DNA of 64,000 nucleotides from Spinactinospora alkalitolerans (GCF_013408795.1 NZ_JACCCC010000001.1:5332001-5396000); one strand, 5' to 3'. Numbered from the stretch's first letter, positions 25,068-34,065 are shown. The notes: generated from the sequence alone by a model not told the origin. Numbers and translations: made by a program.

Positions 25068-25973
25068 TCAGGCGGTGGCGCGGCGGAGCCGCTTGCGGGG
25101 CTCCTCCTCGCCGGGGAAGACCCGCTTGACGCCGTCACCGAGGGCCCTCTCGATGACCCGGATGTCGCGGACGAGGTGCTCCAGGCCGGTCGGCTCCAGG
25201 GACGCGGCGTGGTCCGAGCCCCACATGGCGCGGTCCAGCGTGATGTGCCGCTCCACCGCGACGGCGCCCAGCGTCACCGCGGCGAGCGAGATCTGCAGGC
25301 CGCGCTCGTGGCCGGAGTAGCCGACCGGAACGCCGTAGCGCTCCCGCAGGGTTCCGATGGTGAGCAGGTTGGCCTCGTCCTCCGGCATCGGGTAGGTGGA
25401 GGTGGAGTGCAGGATGACCAGCTTGTCGCGGTCGAAGATCTCGACGGCCGCGTCGATCTCGTCGATGGTGGACATGCCGGTCGACAGGATGATCGGCCTG
25501 CCGGTCGCGGCCAGCGCCCGCAGCAGCTCGTGGTCGGTGATGGAGGCCGAGGCCACCTTGTGCGTGACGACGTCGAAGGACTCCAGGAACTCCACCGACG
25601 GAACGTCCCACGGGGAGGCGAACCACTGCAGCCCGCACTCCTCGGCGTACTTGGCGATCTCGCGGTACTCGTCCTGGCCGAACTCCACCCGGTGCTTGTA
25701 CTCCAGGTAGGTCATCTCGCCCCACGGCGTCTGCCGCATCTTGCCCTGCTGCTCCTTGGGCACGCAGATCTCGGGCGTGCGCTTCTGGAACTTGACCGCC
25801 TGGCAGCCGGACTCGGCGGCGACGTCGATCAGCTTGCGCGCGATCTCGACGTCACCGTTGTGGTTGATGCCGATCTCGCCAATGACGTACGTGGGCTGAC
25901 CAGGACCGACCAGCAGGTCACCGATGGTGACGGGGGCGGCCGCACTGGTGTGCACCGTTGCGCTCTGGGTCAT
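25068..25973 (-). CDS. neuB: NeuB-family nonulosonic acid synthase, short form
   Basis: A 301-residue PEP-condensing synthase (N-acetylneuraminate synthase family). Motifs are YVIGEIGINHNGD, VKFQKRTPE, ASPWDVPSVEFL, ILSTGMSTIDE, LHSTSTYPMPED, VGYSGHERG and VERHITLDRAMWGSDHAASL. The usual C-terminal SAF (antifreeze-like) domain is missing: the protein ends about 30 residues after the barrel motif HAASLEP. AAGGATAGGT precedes ATG 25973. It is six bases from the NeuA-HAD gene. Because that partner carries a phosphatase and no UDP-GlcNAc epimerase is in the window, the substrate may be a 6-phospho sugar, such as mannose-6-phosphate giving Kdn-9-phosphate. Confidence 0.9.
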   Translation of the reverse strand: MTQSATVHTSAAAPVTIGDLLVGPGQPTYVIGEIGINHNGDVEIARKLIDVAAESGCQAVKFQKRTPEICVPKEQQGKMRQTPWGEMTYLEYKHRVEFGQDEYREIAKYAEECGLQWFASPWDVPSVEFLESFDVVTHKVASASITDHELLRALAATGRPIILSTGMSTIDEIDAAVEIFDRDKLVILHSTSTYPMPEDEANLLTIGTLRERYGVPVGYSGHERGLQISLAAVTLGAVAVERHITLDRAMWGSDHAASLEPTGLEHLVRDIRVIERALGDGVKRVFPGEEEPRKRLRRATA

Positions 25974-25979
25974 GGATAC

Positions 25980-27131
25980 CTATCCTTTTCGTGCCGCGAG
26001 GACGCGTTCACACACTTCGCGGACGGCCCCGGAACCTCCGGGGCGCGACAGAACAAGCCGGGCCGCGGCCAGGACCTCCGGATGGGAGTCCGGGACCGCG
26101 ATCGGCCATCCGACCTCGGCCAGGCAACCGAGGTCATTGACGTCGTTTCCGACGTAGGCGACGCGGGCCGGGTCAAGGCCCTCGTCGCTGATCCACTTGC
26201 GCAGGGCTGAGCGCTTGTCGCTCAGCCCGTGCGTCACGGGAACCCTGAGTTTCTCCGCCCGGGCCCGGACGACCGGGTTGACCTCGGTGGAGAGGATGCA
26301 GAACGGCACCCCGGCCTCGCGCAGCAGCCGCACGCCCATGCCGTCGGAGCGGCTGACCGAGACGGCCTCGCGGCCGTCCTGGTCCACGTGCGCCAGGTCG
26401 TCGGTGTGCACGCCGTCGAAGTCGGTGACGACGGCGTCGACGTCCAGCGGCGCGGGCGCGTCGACGACCGGCGCGAGCGCGCGGACCAGGTCGAGGTCGG
26501 CCGGGGTGTCCACCTCCACGGCGCGCGCCTCGGGGACCTCCTGGACCTCGACGCGGCCGAAGAAGCGGTGCCGGTGCGCGCGGAAGCCGTCGGTGCGGAA
26601 GACGTAGAACGCGCCGGTCTCGCGGTAGTGCGGCTCGCGGTCCTGCCGGCGCGGGCGGTGGTGGTGGTCGTGGTTGATTCCGCGGGCGCCCTCGCCGGTG
26701 CGCCGCCACAGGAACTCGTAGGTCTCGACGGCGGAGAAGACCGCGTCGGCCTCGTCCGCCAGCACCCGGCGCACCGCGGCGTCGAGGTCGCCGGGGGCGA
26801 TGAACGGGCTCGTGCACTGGACGAACACCGTCACATCGGGGTCGCCGCCCCGACCGCGCAGCTCGTCCAGCGCGTGCAGCAGCGCCGACTCCGAGGAGGC
26901 GGTGTCGCCGCCGAGGCCGGCCGGGCGGTCCACCACCAGCGCCCCGGCGGCGCGCGCGGCGTGGGCGATCTCCTCGTGGTCGGTGGAGACCGCCACGGCG
27001 TCGATCGTCTCCGCGAGCCGGCAGGCCTCCACCGCGCGGGTCACCAGGGCGCGTCCGCCGACGGAGGCGACGTTCTTCATCGGAACGCCTTTGGAACCGC
27101 CGCGGGCGGGGATGACTGCGATGACACTCAA
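25980..27131 (-). CDS. neuA: Fused CMP-nonulosonate cytidylyltransferase and HAD phosphatase
   Basis: A 383-residue two-domain enzyme. Residues 1-225 are an acylneuraminate cytidylyltransferase: AVIPARGGSKGVPMKNV, VFVQCTSPFIAP, and ETGAFYVFRTDGF. Residues about 230-383 are a KdsC-like HAD phosphatase: VVTDFDGVHTDD (DxD nucleophile), FCILSTEVNP, a conserved Lys in SDKRSALRKW, and YVGNDVNDLGCL. The domains would remove the 9-phosphate and then charge the free acid with CMP. The TTG start at 27131 follows AGGAGC. It heads the neuA-neuB transcription unit, whose promoter must lie in 27132-27346. Confidence 0.92.
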   Translation of the reverse strand: MSVIAVIPARGGSKGVPMKNVASVGGRALVTRAVEACRLAETIDAVAVSTDHEEIAHAARAAGALVVDRPAGLGGDTASSESALLHALDELRGRGGDPDVTVFVQCTSPFIAPGDLDAAVRRVLADEADAVFSAVETYEFLWRRTGEGARGINHDHHHRPRRQDREPHYRETGAFYVFRTDGFRAHRHRFFGRVEVQEVPEARAVEVDTPADLDLVRALAPVVDAPAPLDVDAVVTDFDGVHTDDLAHVDQDGREAVSVSRSDGMGVRLLREAGVPFCILSTEVNPVVRARAEKLRVPVTHGLSDKRSALRKWISDEGLDPARVAYVGNDVNDLGCLAEVGWPIAVPDSHPEVLAAARLVLSRPGGSGAVREVCERVLAARKG

Positions 27132-27346
27132 CGAGAGGGCTCCTGACCGGAGGGGAAGACCACTCTGACCCGGGAGATGCCGAGATCCCGTCGCGGGCAG
27201 AGGCCATCACTCTCCCGAGCCAATGCGACCGGTCGGTTAATGGCGACGGGTACGCGCGTTAACTCCCGTTGTTGTCTTGATGCCGGGCGGGGCCCGCCGC
27301 GGAGCGGGACGGACAGCGGGGGCCGCCGGTACGGGGACGCGGACGC

Positions 27347-27382
27347 GGCGAGGGCCGGCGGGAAACCCCGCCGGCCCTCGCC
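27347..27382 (-). terminator. Strong GC hairpin, likely terminator
   Basis: A perfect 16-bp stem, GGCGAGGGCCGGCGGG (27347-27362) and its complement (27367-27382), closes a four-base AAAC loop. It lies 76 bp beyond the stop of the minus-strand GT2 gene and about 215 bp before the start of neuA-HAD. It probably ends the GT2 transcript and separates the two units. There is no U-tract, as is usual in high-GC actinomycetes. Confidence 0.75.
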
Positions 27383-27457
27383 GTGCTGGTCCGGTGAACG
27401 CCACGGCTCGGGGGCGGGCGTCCGGACCGCCGTCCGCCCCGGTCGCCGCGGCGCCGG

Positions 27458-28468
27458 TCAGGCGTGCTGCCGGGCGCGCGCGCTCCTGGAGTCCCGGCCC
27501 AGTCCGGGCGGGCTGGTGAGAAAGCCGGTGCCCCACGCCATGTGCATCGTCGCCAGCGCCACCGGGATGCACGACTTGGCCTTCAGCGGCAGGCCCCGGC
27601 CCAGCGGCAGGGAGGCGCCGATGACGGCCAGGACGTAGCAGGCGGGCACCAGCCAGGCCGGCCAGAAGAGGAGGCCGCCCGCGAGGCCGGCGACGATCGC
27701 CGCGACCGCGGCCGGCGGGGCGAGGTAGCGCAGGTTGATGGTGCCCTTGTGCTGGCGGGCGACCACGCGCCGCCACCGGCCGTAATGGAAGTACTGCCTG
27801 GCCAGGGCCTTGACGTTGGGCCGCGGCCGGTAGGACACCCGCATCCTGGGCTGGAACCAGACCACCCCGCCGGTCTGGCGGATGCGGTGGTTCATCTCCC
27901 AGTCCTGCGCGCGCAGGAACGCCTCGTCGTAGCCTTCGACGCGCTCCAGCGCCGAACGCCGGAACACGCCCAGGTAGACGGTGTCGGCGGGGCCGCCCTC
28001 GCCGCCGGTGTGGAAACGGGCGTTGCCGACGCCGACCTTGGAGGTCATGGCCGCGGCGACCGCCTGCTCCCAGGGCGTCTCGCCCTCGGCCGCCATGATG
28101 CCGCCCACGTTGTCGGCGCCGGTCTCCTGCAGCGTCTCCACCGCCACCCGCAGGTAGTCGGCCGGCATCATGGCGTGGCCGTCGATGCGGGCCACGATGG
28201 GGTGCGAGGAGGCGGCGATCGCGGCGTTGAGCCCGGCCGGCGTGCGGCCGGTGGGATTGGGCACCACCTTGACCCGCGGGTCCGCGGCCGCCAGCGAATC
28301 GGCGGCCTCCTGCGTGCGGTCCTTCGAGGGGCCCACGGCGAGCACCACTTCGAGCTCGCCGGGGTAGTCCTGGCTCAGGACGTGGCGCACGGCGGCGGCG
28401 AGATGGCGTTCCTCGTTCAGGATGGGCGTTACAACCGATACGGCCGGCCAGGTCACGGGCATATCCAT
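27458..28468 (-). CDS. GT2 family membrane glycosyltransferase
   Basis: A 336-residue protein. The N-terminal GT-A domain has VSVVTPILNEERHL, VVLAVGPSKDRT, GLNAAIAAS and the acidic VARIDGHAMMP. The acceptor motif is FLRAQDWEMNHRIRQTGG, a succinoglycan-type (ExoA-like) form. Two or three C-terminal membrane helices follow (AAVAAIVAGLAGGLLFWPAWL, LVPACYVLAVIG). ATG 28468 is preferred over ATG 28462 six bases on; the longer open frame to 28738 is Arg/Pro-rich and not protein-like. It is divergent from the LCP gene. Confidence 0.85.
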   Translation of the reverse strand: MDMPVTWPAVSVVTPILNEERHLAAAVRHVLSQDYPGELEVVLAVGPSKDRTQEAADSLAAADPRVKVVPNPTGRTPAGLNAAIAASSHPIVARIDGHAMMPADYLRVAVETLQETGADNVGGIMAAEGETPWEQAVAAAMTSKVGVGNARFHTGGEGGPADTVYLGVFRRSALERVEGYDEAFLRAQDWEMNHRIRQTGGVVWFQPRMRVSYRPRPNVKALARQYFHYGRWRRVVARQHKGTINLRYLAPPAAVAAIVAGLAGGLLFWPAWLVPACYVLAVIGASLPLGRGLPLKAKSCIPVALATMHMAWGTGFLTSPPGLGRDSRSARARQHA

Positions 28469-28789
28469 AGGGTCAGGGAACCGGAGAGGGCGGGAGGGCC
28501 CGCAAAGAGCAACGCTACTGCAATCCGGGGTCGTGTCCGGCCTGCTCGGTCTGTGCGGCCTGTCCGGTCTGTGCGGCCCGCCCGGCCGGCGGCCCGCGCA
28601 CCGGGCCCGCACCGGTTTTTCGCATCGGGTCGCGCGCCGGGCGGCGGCCGGGATCGCGGAGCGCGCCTCCCGCGTCGAAAGCGGTGACCAACACGCCGAT
28701 ATCCGGCCTCCTGCCGCCAGGGGGCGGATTCCTGACACTCTGGGGTGTCAACCCGTAGGGAGATGGTTGATGGTGCGGGAGGTCACCCG
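28469..28789. other. 321-bp divergent intergenic region with short tandem repeat
   Basis: This should hold promoters for the GT2 and LCP genes. A direct repeat of CGGTCTGTGCGGCC occurs at 28547-28560 and 28565-28578 (18-bp period). No coding frame with a ribosome site was found. Confidence 0.5.
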
Positions 28790-30331
28790 ATGAGCGACGA
28801 CGCCGGGGGCGGCGGTCGGCACGAGACGCCGGAGTTCCGCCGGGTGCGTTCGGGGCCGCTGCCTCCCGGGGACGCGCGGGGCGCGCGGCCCCGCGCGCGC
28901 TCCCGCACGCCCTTCGCCCTCCCCAGCGCGCAGGCGCGCCGCAAGCGGGTGGCGCTGCTGCTGGCCGGGACGATGTCGGTCATCGTGCTGCTGGCGTCGG
29001 GGTCGGCGTGGGCGCTGACGGGCTGGGTGTCCGGGCAGCTCAACCGGGACAACGTCTTCGCGGGGCTGTTCGACGGCGACCGGCCGGCCGCCGGGCCCGA
29101 GGGTGCGCTCAACTTCCTGGTGATCGGCTCCGACAGCCGCGGCGGCATGGAGGGCGCCGAGCAGGAGGAGCTGAGCGTCGGCGACGTCGAAGGGGAGCGT
29201 TCCGACACCATGATGCTCGTGCACCTCAACAGCGACCGCGACCGGATCACGGTGGTCGGCATCCCCAGGGACTCCTGGGTGGACGTCCCCGGCCACGGCA
29301 GGAACAAGATCAACGCGGCCTACGCCTACGGCGGGCCGGTGCTGGCCATCCGGACGGTGGAGTCGGCCACGGGCGTGCGCGTCGACCACTACGTGGAGGT
29401 CGACTTCACCGGTTTCGTCGACGTGGTCGAAGCGCTCGACGGCATCGAGGTCTGCCTGCCCGAGCCGATCCGCGACGAGAAGGCGAACCTGGACATGGCC
29501 GCGGGGACGCACCAGGTGGACGGCGTCGAGGCGCTGGCCTTCGCCCGGACCCGCAAGTCCGCCGGCGGGGACCTGGACCGCATCGACCGCCAGCAGCAGG
29601 TGATGTCGGCGCTGCTGGACAAGGCGCTGGCCTCCGAGACCCTGAGCGATCCGGGCAGGTTCGCGAACTTCCTGGACAGCGCGCTCGGCTCCATCACCGT
29701 GGACGACGGCCTGGACACCGCCGCCATCAACCGGCTCGGCGGCCAGCTCCGCTCGTTCTCCCTGCAGGACGTGTCGTTCACCCAGGTGCCGATCGCCGAC
29801 ATGGACTTCCGGACGCCGAGCGGCGAGCTGGCGGTCGCCTGGAACGAGGAGCAGGCCGGCGAGCTCTTCGGCGACATCGCCGCCGACCGGCCGCTGGACG
29901 GCCCGGCCGGCGCGGGCGGGGAGTCCGGCGAGGCCGAGGACGAGCCGGTCGCGCCCGGCGACGTCACCTTGGAGGTGTTCAACGGGGTGGGCACGCCCGG
30001 CCTCGGCGCATCGGTCCGCGGCGACCTGGTCGGCGCCGGTTTCCAGGTCCCGTCCCAGGCGCAGAACTGGCCCACCCGCGACGTCGCGGAGACCGTGGTC
30101 CGCCACGCGCCGTCGCAGGCCGGGGCCGCGCAGGCGGTCGTCGACGCCATCCCCGGCGCGAGGGCGGAGCAGGACGACGCGCTGGGCGAGCGGGTCCAGG
30201 TCGTCATCGGGTTCAACTACGTCAGCGTGGAGGCGCCGCAGTCCACCTCTCCCGAGCCGAGCCCCGCGGGTACGGCGAACGGCCGCGGCGGCGTGCAGAC
30301 CGACACCGCGGCGGACAACGTGTGCGACTGA
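28790..30331 (+). CDS. LCP family glycopolymer transferase with LytR_C domain
   Basis: A 513-residue membrane-anchored enzyme. A disordered Arg/Pro-rich N-terminus is followed by one membrane helix (VALLLAGTMSVIVLLASGSAWAL, about residues 60-82). The LCP domain has LNFLVIGSDSRGG, RSDTMMLVHLN, VGIPRDSWVDVPGHGRNKINAAYAYGG and the Arg motif ALAFARTRKSAGGDLDRIDRQQ. A C-terminal LytR_C domain follows (VTLEVFNGVGTPGLG). It transfers lipid-linked glycopolymers to peptidoglycan outside the cell. GGGAGGT six bases before ATG 28790 sets the start. It is the likely attachment step for the polymer made by this locus. Confidence 0.93.
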   Translation: MSDDAGGGGRHETPEFRRVRSGPLPPGDARGARPRARSRTPFALPSAQARRKRVALLLAGTMSVIVLLASGSAWALTGWVSGQLNRDNVFAGLFDGDRPAAGPEGALNFLVIGSDSRGGMEGAEQEELSVGDVEGERSDTMMLVHLNSDRDRITVVGIPRDSWVDVPGHGRNKINAAYAYGGPVLAIRTVESATGVRVDHYVEVDFTGFVDVVEALDGIEVCLPEPIRDEKANLDMAAGTHQVDGVEALAFARTRKSAGGDLDRIDRQQQVMSALLDKALASETLSDPGRFANFLDSALGSITVDDGLDTAAINRLGGQLRSFSLQDVSFTQVPIADMDFRTPSGELAVAWNEEQAGELFGDIAADRPLDGPAGAGGESGEAEDEPVAPGDVTLEVFNGVGTPGLGASVRGDLVGAGFQVPSQAQNWPTRDVAETVVRHAPSQAGAAQAVVDAIPGARAEQDDALGERVQVVIGFNYVSVEAPQSTSPEPSPAGTANGRGGVQTDTAADNVCD

Positions 30332-30579
30332 CCCCTGCGCCGATCTGCCCCTGCGGGCGTTGAGACCACCCGCACTCCCGGGGTCCGAGACGTCGAGACC
30401 GGCGGAAGAAGCCGGGTTTCCCACCGATTCGCACCGGGCTCGCCCGAGATGACTCAGGATGGCGCGGTCCGTGGTGCTGCGCCCCGAAGAGGGCCGTCCG
30501 TAACGCTGTGGTCTGGATGATGTTAATTCCGTGAGCAGGGTGGTATGAGGAGGGGACAGTTCGTTCCGGGGAGGTGCCC

Positions 30580-31257
30580 GTGTTGCGCCATCCACTCGGC
30601 CTGCTGGCCGGAATCATCGTCACACCGCTGCTGTGGGCCGGTACCGCGTGGTCCGCCGCCGAGATCGGTTCCCGGCTGCCGAACCTGGACATCGACGATC
30701 CGATGCTGCTGGCCTCCGTCGCCGCCATGATGGCGATCGGACTCGTCTGCGGGCTCCTGGCCGGATCGCGGATCTCACCGCTGGCGGCCTTCCTCCCCGG
30801 CGCGGTCCTGCTGGGCCTGTGCCTGTGGCCGCTGGTCGACTACCCGTCGATGAACGCGACGCTTCCGGACTGGCTCGCGCCCGGCACGCTCTTCCATCCG
30901 CTGGGCCCCGCCCTCGCGGTCAACCTCGCGCTGGGAACGCTGCTGTTCATCTCGGCCCTCGCCCCGTCGCGGTGGCGCTCCCGACCGCGCGCCGAGAGCG
31001 ACCTGGCGCCGTTCCCGCAACCCGTGCCCGAGCCCGCAGGGCCGGACCGCCCCGCCGACCTCTCCGGCGCCCCGCAGCGGGGCTGGAACACCGGCGGACA
31101 CCCGCCCGTCCACGAGGAGCCCTGGGTGGAGGGCGCGGAGGACGACGCCAAGACCACCACCCCGTTCCGGCGCGGTGAGAACGGGGTGCGGGTCCTGGAC
31201 CGGGACGGGATCGACGATCCCGCGGCGAGTACCCGGACCTTCCGCAACGGCCGATAA
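30580..31257 (+). CDS. Membrane protein, paralogue 1
   Basis: A 225-residue protein with four hydrophobic segments in the first 135 residues, including LLAGIIVTPLLWAGT and VAAMMAIGLVCGLLAG. SRISPLAAFLPGAVL and LAPSRWRS are matched almost exactly in the next gene (SRVSPLASLIPGAVL, LPPSRWRA). The C-terminal 90 residues are a Pro/Asp-rich cytoplasmic tail ending STRTFRNGR. GTG 30580 is preferred over GTG 30574 because of spacing from GGGGAGG. Function is unknown to me. Confidence 0.7.
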   Translation: MLRHPLGLLAGIIVTPLLWAGTAWSAAEIGSRLPNLDIDDPMLLASVAAMMAIGLVCGLLAGSRISPLAAFLPGAVLLGLCLWPLVDYPSMNATLPDWLAPGTLFHPLGPALAVNLALGTLLFISALAPSRWRSRPRAESDLAPFPQPVPEPAGPDRPADLSGAPQRGWNTGGHPPVHEEPWVEGAEDDAKTTTPFRRGENGVRVLDRDGIDDPAASTRTFRNGR

Positions 31258-31354
31258 CGGCCCGGACCATCAGCCGATATTCCTTCTCCTGCGGCTCCTC
31301 CGCCGTTAAATTTGGGTACACGTCCCGGCGGGGACCGGATCGAGGAGGGATTCC

Positions 31355-32227
31355 ATGTCGAACGGGCTGCGGCATGCGATCGGCGCGGTCGTCGGCCTCG
31401 CCGTGACGCCGCTCGTGGTGCTGGCGATGGGATGGGGCGGGACGCGGCTCGAAATAGCGCTGGCCCGATTCGACATGAGCGTCGGCACCGTCCTTCCCGG
31501 CCTGGCCGTGGTGCTCGTCCTGGGGATCGTCCTCGGTCTCGTGTCCGGGTCCAGGGTGTCCCCGCTCGCCTCGCTGATCCCCGGCGCGGTGCTGTCGCTC
31601 TGGGGCGTTCTCGGTTCCCTGGAGCCCACCGCCGGTCTCAGCATGGCCGTCGTGCCCCTGGAGTACTTCGCCCCTCACGTCTCCAGCTACGTACTGGTGG
31701 GCGGCCTGCTGCTCGCCGCGTCGCTGCCGCCGTCGCGGTGGCGCGCCGGTGCCCGCCGTACCGAAGCCGCCCCCGCCGGGCGCCCGCACGGCGTCCCCGA
31801 TCACCCGCCCGCTCCGGTGCGGGGACCGGTGGACCACGGGGGCGGCCGATACGCTCCCGGGACCGGCCCGCAGCCGGCGCAGCCCCACGGCGTCCCGGGA
31901 CGGCCCGCGGCTCCGCCGCCGCAGTACCGGGGCGGTCCCCGGCCGGGGGAACAGCAGCCCTACGGCGGGCCCGCGCAGCCGGCGCAGGCGCCCTATGCCG
32001 GGCCGCCGCGCCGCCCGGACGAGCAGGTCCCGCACCTGTACGGCACCGGCCCCATTCCGCGGGTGCCGCCCGCCGAGCCCGGCGCGGCACCGCCCCCCGG
32101 GCAGGAGTCGCACCTCTACGGCACCGGCACCGGACCGATGCCGCGGATCACGGACGAGCCCGGCCGCCCCGGCGGCGCGCACCGCGGCGAGGGCGACCCC
32201 GGCCCCGATCCCCGGCCGCGCGAATAG
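31355..32227 (+). CDS. Membrane protein, paralogue 2 with Pro/Gly-rich tail
   Basis: A 290-residue paralogue of the preceding gene with the same four-helix N-terminal region (IGAVVGLAVTPLVVLAMG, LVLGIVLGLVSGSRVSPLASL). It is followed by a 150-residue Pro/Gly/Tyr-rich tail in which HLYGTG occurs twice, at about residues 227 and 257. GAGGAGGGATTCC precedes ATG 31355. It arose by tandem duplication. The tail suggests a protein-interaction or scaffold role, but nothing more can be supported. Confidence 0.7.
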   Translation: MSNGLRHAIGAVVGLAVTPLVVLAMGWGGTRLEIALARFDMSVGTVLPGLAVVLVLGIVLGLVSGSRVSPLASLIPGAVLSLWGVLGSLEPTAGLSMAVVPLEYFAPHVSSYVLVGGLLLAASLPPSRWRAGARRTEAAPAGRPHGVPDHPPAPVRGPVDHGGGRYAPGTGPQPAQPHGVPGRPAAPPPQYRGGPRPGEQQPYGGPAQPAQAPYAGPPRRPDEQVPHLYGTGPIPRVPPAEPGAAPPPGQESHLYGTGTGPMPRITDEPGRPGGAHRGEGDPGPDPRPRE

Positions 32228-32701
32228 CCGGCGCCCCGTGCGCCGCGGCGCACGAGCCGCGCCCGCGGCGCCCTGCGGATCCGTGGGATCCGGGCCCGAG
32301 GACCGCGGAAAGGGGCGCGGCGAATCGCGGAACGGCCGTTACCAGGGCCTTACCGGCGGGTAGCTTGAGAGTGGGAACGCCGAAGTACCAAGCACCGCGA
32401 TTTGCCGCATAACATCACAGACCAGCCGCGCGAAAAACGCCCTCGGAGCCCTCTTAGGATCATGTTGAGGTTGCGTTAGACCCGGGTTCGGCAATGTCTC
32501 ATACAGGAGCGCTGGTCCGGGTCGGTCCATTGACGCACGATAAAGGAGTGCGACGGGTACGCCGCGCCACGCTCCGGCCGCATGAGGTCGCGGACCGTGG
32601 CCATCTGTCGTCGCCGATGGCCTCCCGTGGCGATCACCGCCCGCATCGTCCCGGTCATGCGTCGATAGCATGCCAGGGCCGGTTGAAGGAAGGACGAACC
32701 A
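32228..32701. other. 474-bp intergenic region
   Basis: Between the membrane protein and UDP-glucose dehydrogenase. No convincing gene. The stretch around 32395-32480 is relatively AT-rich (GCATAACATCAC, TTAGGATCATGTTGAGG) and is the best place for the dehydrogenase promoter, but I cannot assign boxes with confidence. Confidence 0.4.
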
Positions 32702-34033
32702 TTGGCCGAACAACAGCGCCTCAAGATTTCGGTGGTGGGTACCGGGTACCTGGGTGCCACGCACGCCGCCTGCATGGCGGAACTCGGCTTCGACGTGCTC
32801 GGCATCGACATCGACCAGGCCAAGATCGACATCCTCTCCTCGGGCCGCGTGCCGTTCTACGAACCCGGCCTCGAAGAGGTCCTGGCCCGCAACCTCGACA
32901 ACGGCCGGTTGCGCTTCACCACCGACTACGCCGAGGTCGGTGCGTTCGCCGACGTCCATTTCCTCTGCGTCGGCACGCCCCAGCGCTCCGACTCCAACGC
33001 CGCCGACCTCACCTACGTCGACGCCGCCGTCGACAGTCTGGCCCCGCACCTGAACGGGCCCACCGTCGTCATCGGCAAGTCCACCGTCCCGGTGGGCACG
33101 GCCGCCCGCGTCGCGGCCCGGCTGACGGCCGCCGCGCCGGCGGGTGACGCCGTCGAGCTGGGCTGGAGCCCGGAGTTCCTGCGCGAGGGCTTCGGCGTGC
33201 AGGACACCCTGCGCCCCAACCGCATCGTGATCGGCACCGATTCCGAGCGCGTCGAGGCGACCATGCGCGAGATCTCCGCCGGCCAGATCGAGCAGGGCAT
33301 CCCGTTCCTCACCACCGACCTGCAGACGGCCGAACTGGTCAAGGTGTCCGCCAACGCCTTCCTCGCCACCAAGATCTCCTTCATCAACGCGATGGCCGAG
33401 GTCTGCGAGGCCGCCGGCGCCGACGTCATCAAGCTGGCGGAGTCGCTGTCCCACGATGACCGCATCGGCGGCAAGTTCCTCGGCCCCGGCCTCGGATTCG
33501 GCGGCGGCTGCCTGCCCAAGGACATCCGCGCGTTCATGGCGCGCGCCGACGAACTCGGCGTGGAGCCGGCGCTGTCCTTCCTCCGCGAGGTCGATGCCAT
33601 CAACCAGCGCCGCAGGGCCCGCACCATCGACATCGCCCGAGGCCTGATCGGCGGCAGCTTCGCCGGCCGCACCGTCGGCGTGCTGGGCGCCTCGTTCAAA
33701 CCGAACTCCGACGACATCCGCGACTCCCCCGCGCTGGACGTCGCCGCGACCATCAGCTCCCTCGGCGCCCACGTCACCGTCTACGACCCCGAGGCGCTGG
33801 ACAACGCCAGGCGCGAGCACCCCGACCTCAACTACGCCCACTCCATGCTGGAGGCCGTGCGCGACGCCGAGGTCGTGCTGCTGCTCACCGAATGGGCCGA
33901 GTTCCGCGACGCCGACCCCGACGAGCTCGGCAAGGTCGTGGCCGAGACCAAGATCGTCGACGGACGCAACGCCCTGAACCCCGAGTACTGGCGCGAGCGC
34001 GGCTGGACCTACCGGGCGCTGGGACGCCCGTAG
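32702..34033 (+). CDS. ugd: UDP-glucose 6-dehydrogenase
   Basis: A 443-residue enzyme oxidising UDP-glucose to UDP-glucuronate. It has VVGTGYLGATHAACMAELG at the NAD site, VPFYEPGLEEVL (typical of Ugd), STVPVGTA, SPEFLREGFG, the middle helix SANAFLATKISFINA and the catalytic cysteine in FGGGCLPKDIRAF. GVLGASFKPNSDDIRDSPAL marks the UDP-binding domain. The TTG start follows GAAGGAAGG. The product could supply glucuronate to the surface polymer, complementing the aminouronate enzyme at 3865. Confidence 0.93.
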   Translation: MAEQQRLKISVVGTGYLGATHAACMAELGFDVLGIDIDQAKIDILSSGRVPFYEPGLEEVLARNLDNGRLRFTTDYAEVGAFADVHFLCVGTPQRSDSNAADLTYVDAAVDSLAPHLNGPTVVIGKSTVPVGTAARVAARLTAAAPAGDAVELGWSPEFLREGFGVQDTLRPNRIVIGTDSERVEATMREISAGQIEQGIPFLTTDLQTAELVKVSANAFLATKISFINAMAEVCEAAGADVIKLAESLSHDDRIGGKFLGPGLGFGGGCLPKDIRAFMARADELGVEPALSFLREVDAINQRRRARTIDIARGLIGGSFAGRTVGVLGASFKPNSDDIRDSPALDVAATISSLGAHVTVYDPEALDNARREHPDLNYAHSMLEAVRDAEVVLLLTEWAEFRDADPDELGKVVAETKIVDGRNALNPEYWRERGWTYRALGRP

Positions 34034-34065
34034 TCTCCGATCGCGGCATCGCCGAGGATGGACGC

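Noticed and set aside
25068-27131. Ordinary Neu5Ac (sialic acid) pathway
   Set aside because: Not excluded, but less favoured: no NeuC in the window, a phosphatase fused to NeuA, and ManA nearby fit a 9-phosphate (Kdn-like) route better. Also not Kdo: the synthase is clearly NeuB type, not KdsA.
27347-27382. Attachment site or transposon end
   Set aside because: It is a simple perfect hairpin after a gene end with no flanking duplication or integrase; a terminator explains it.
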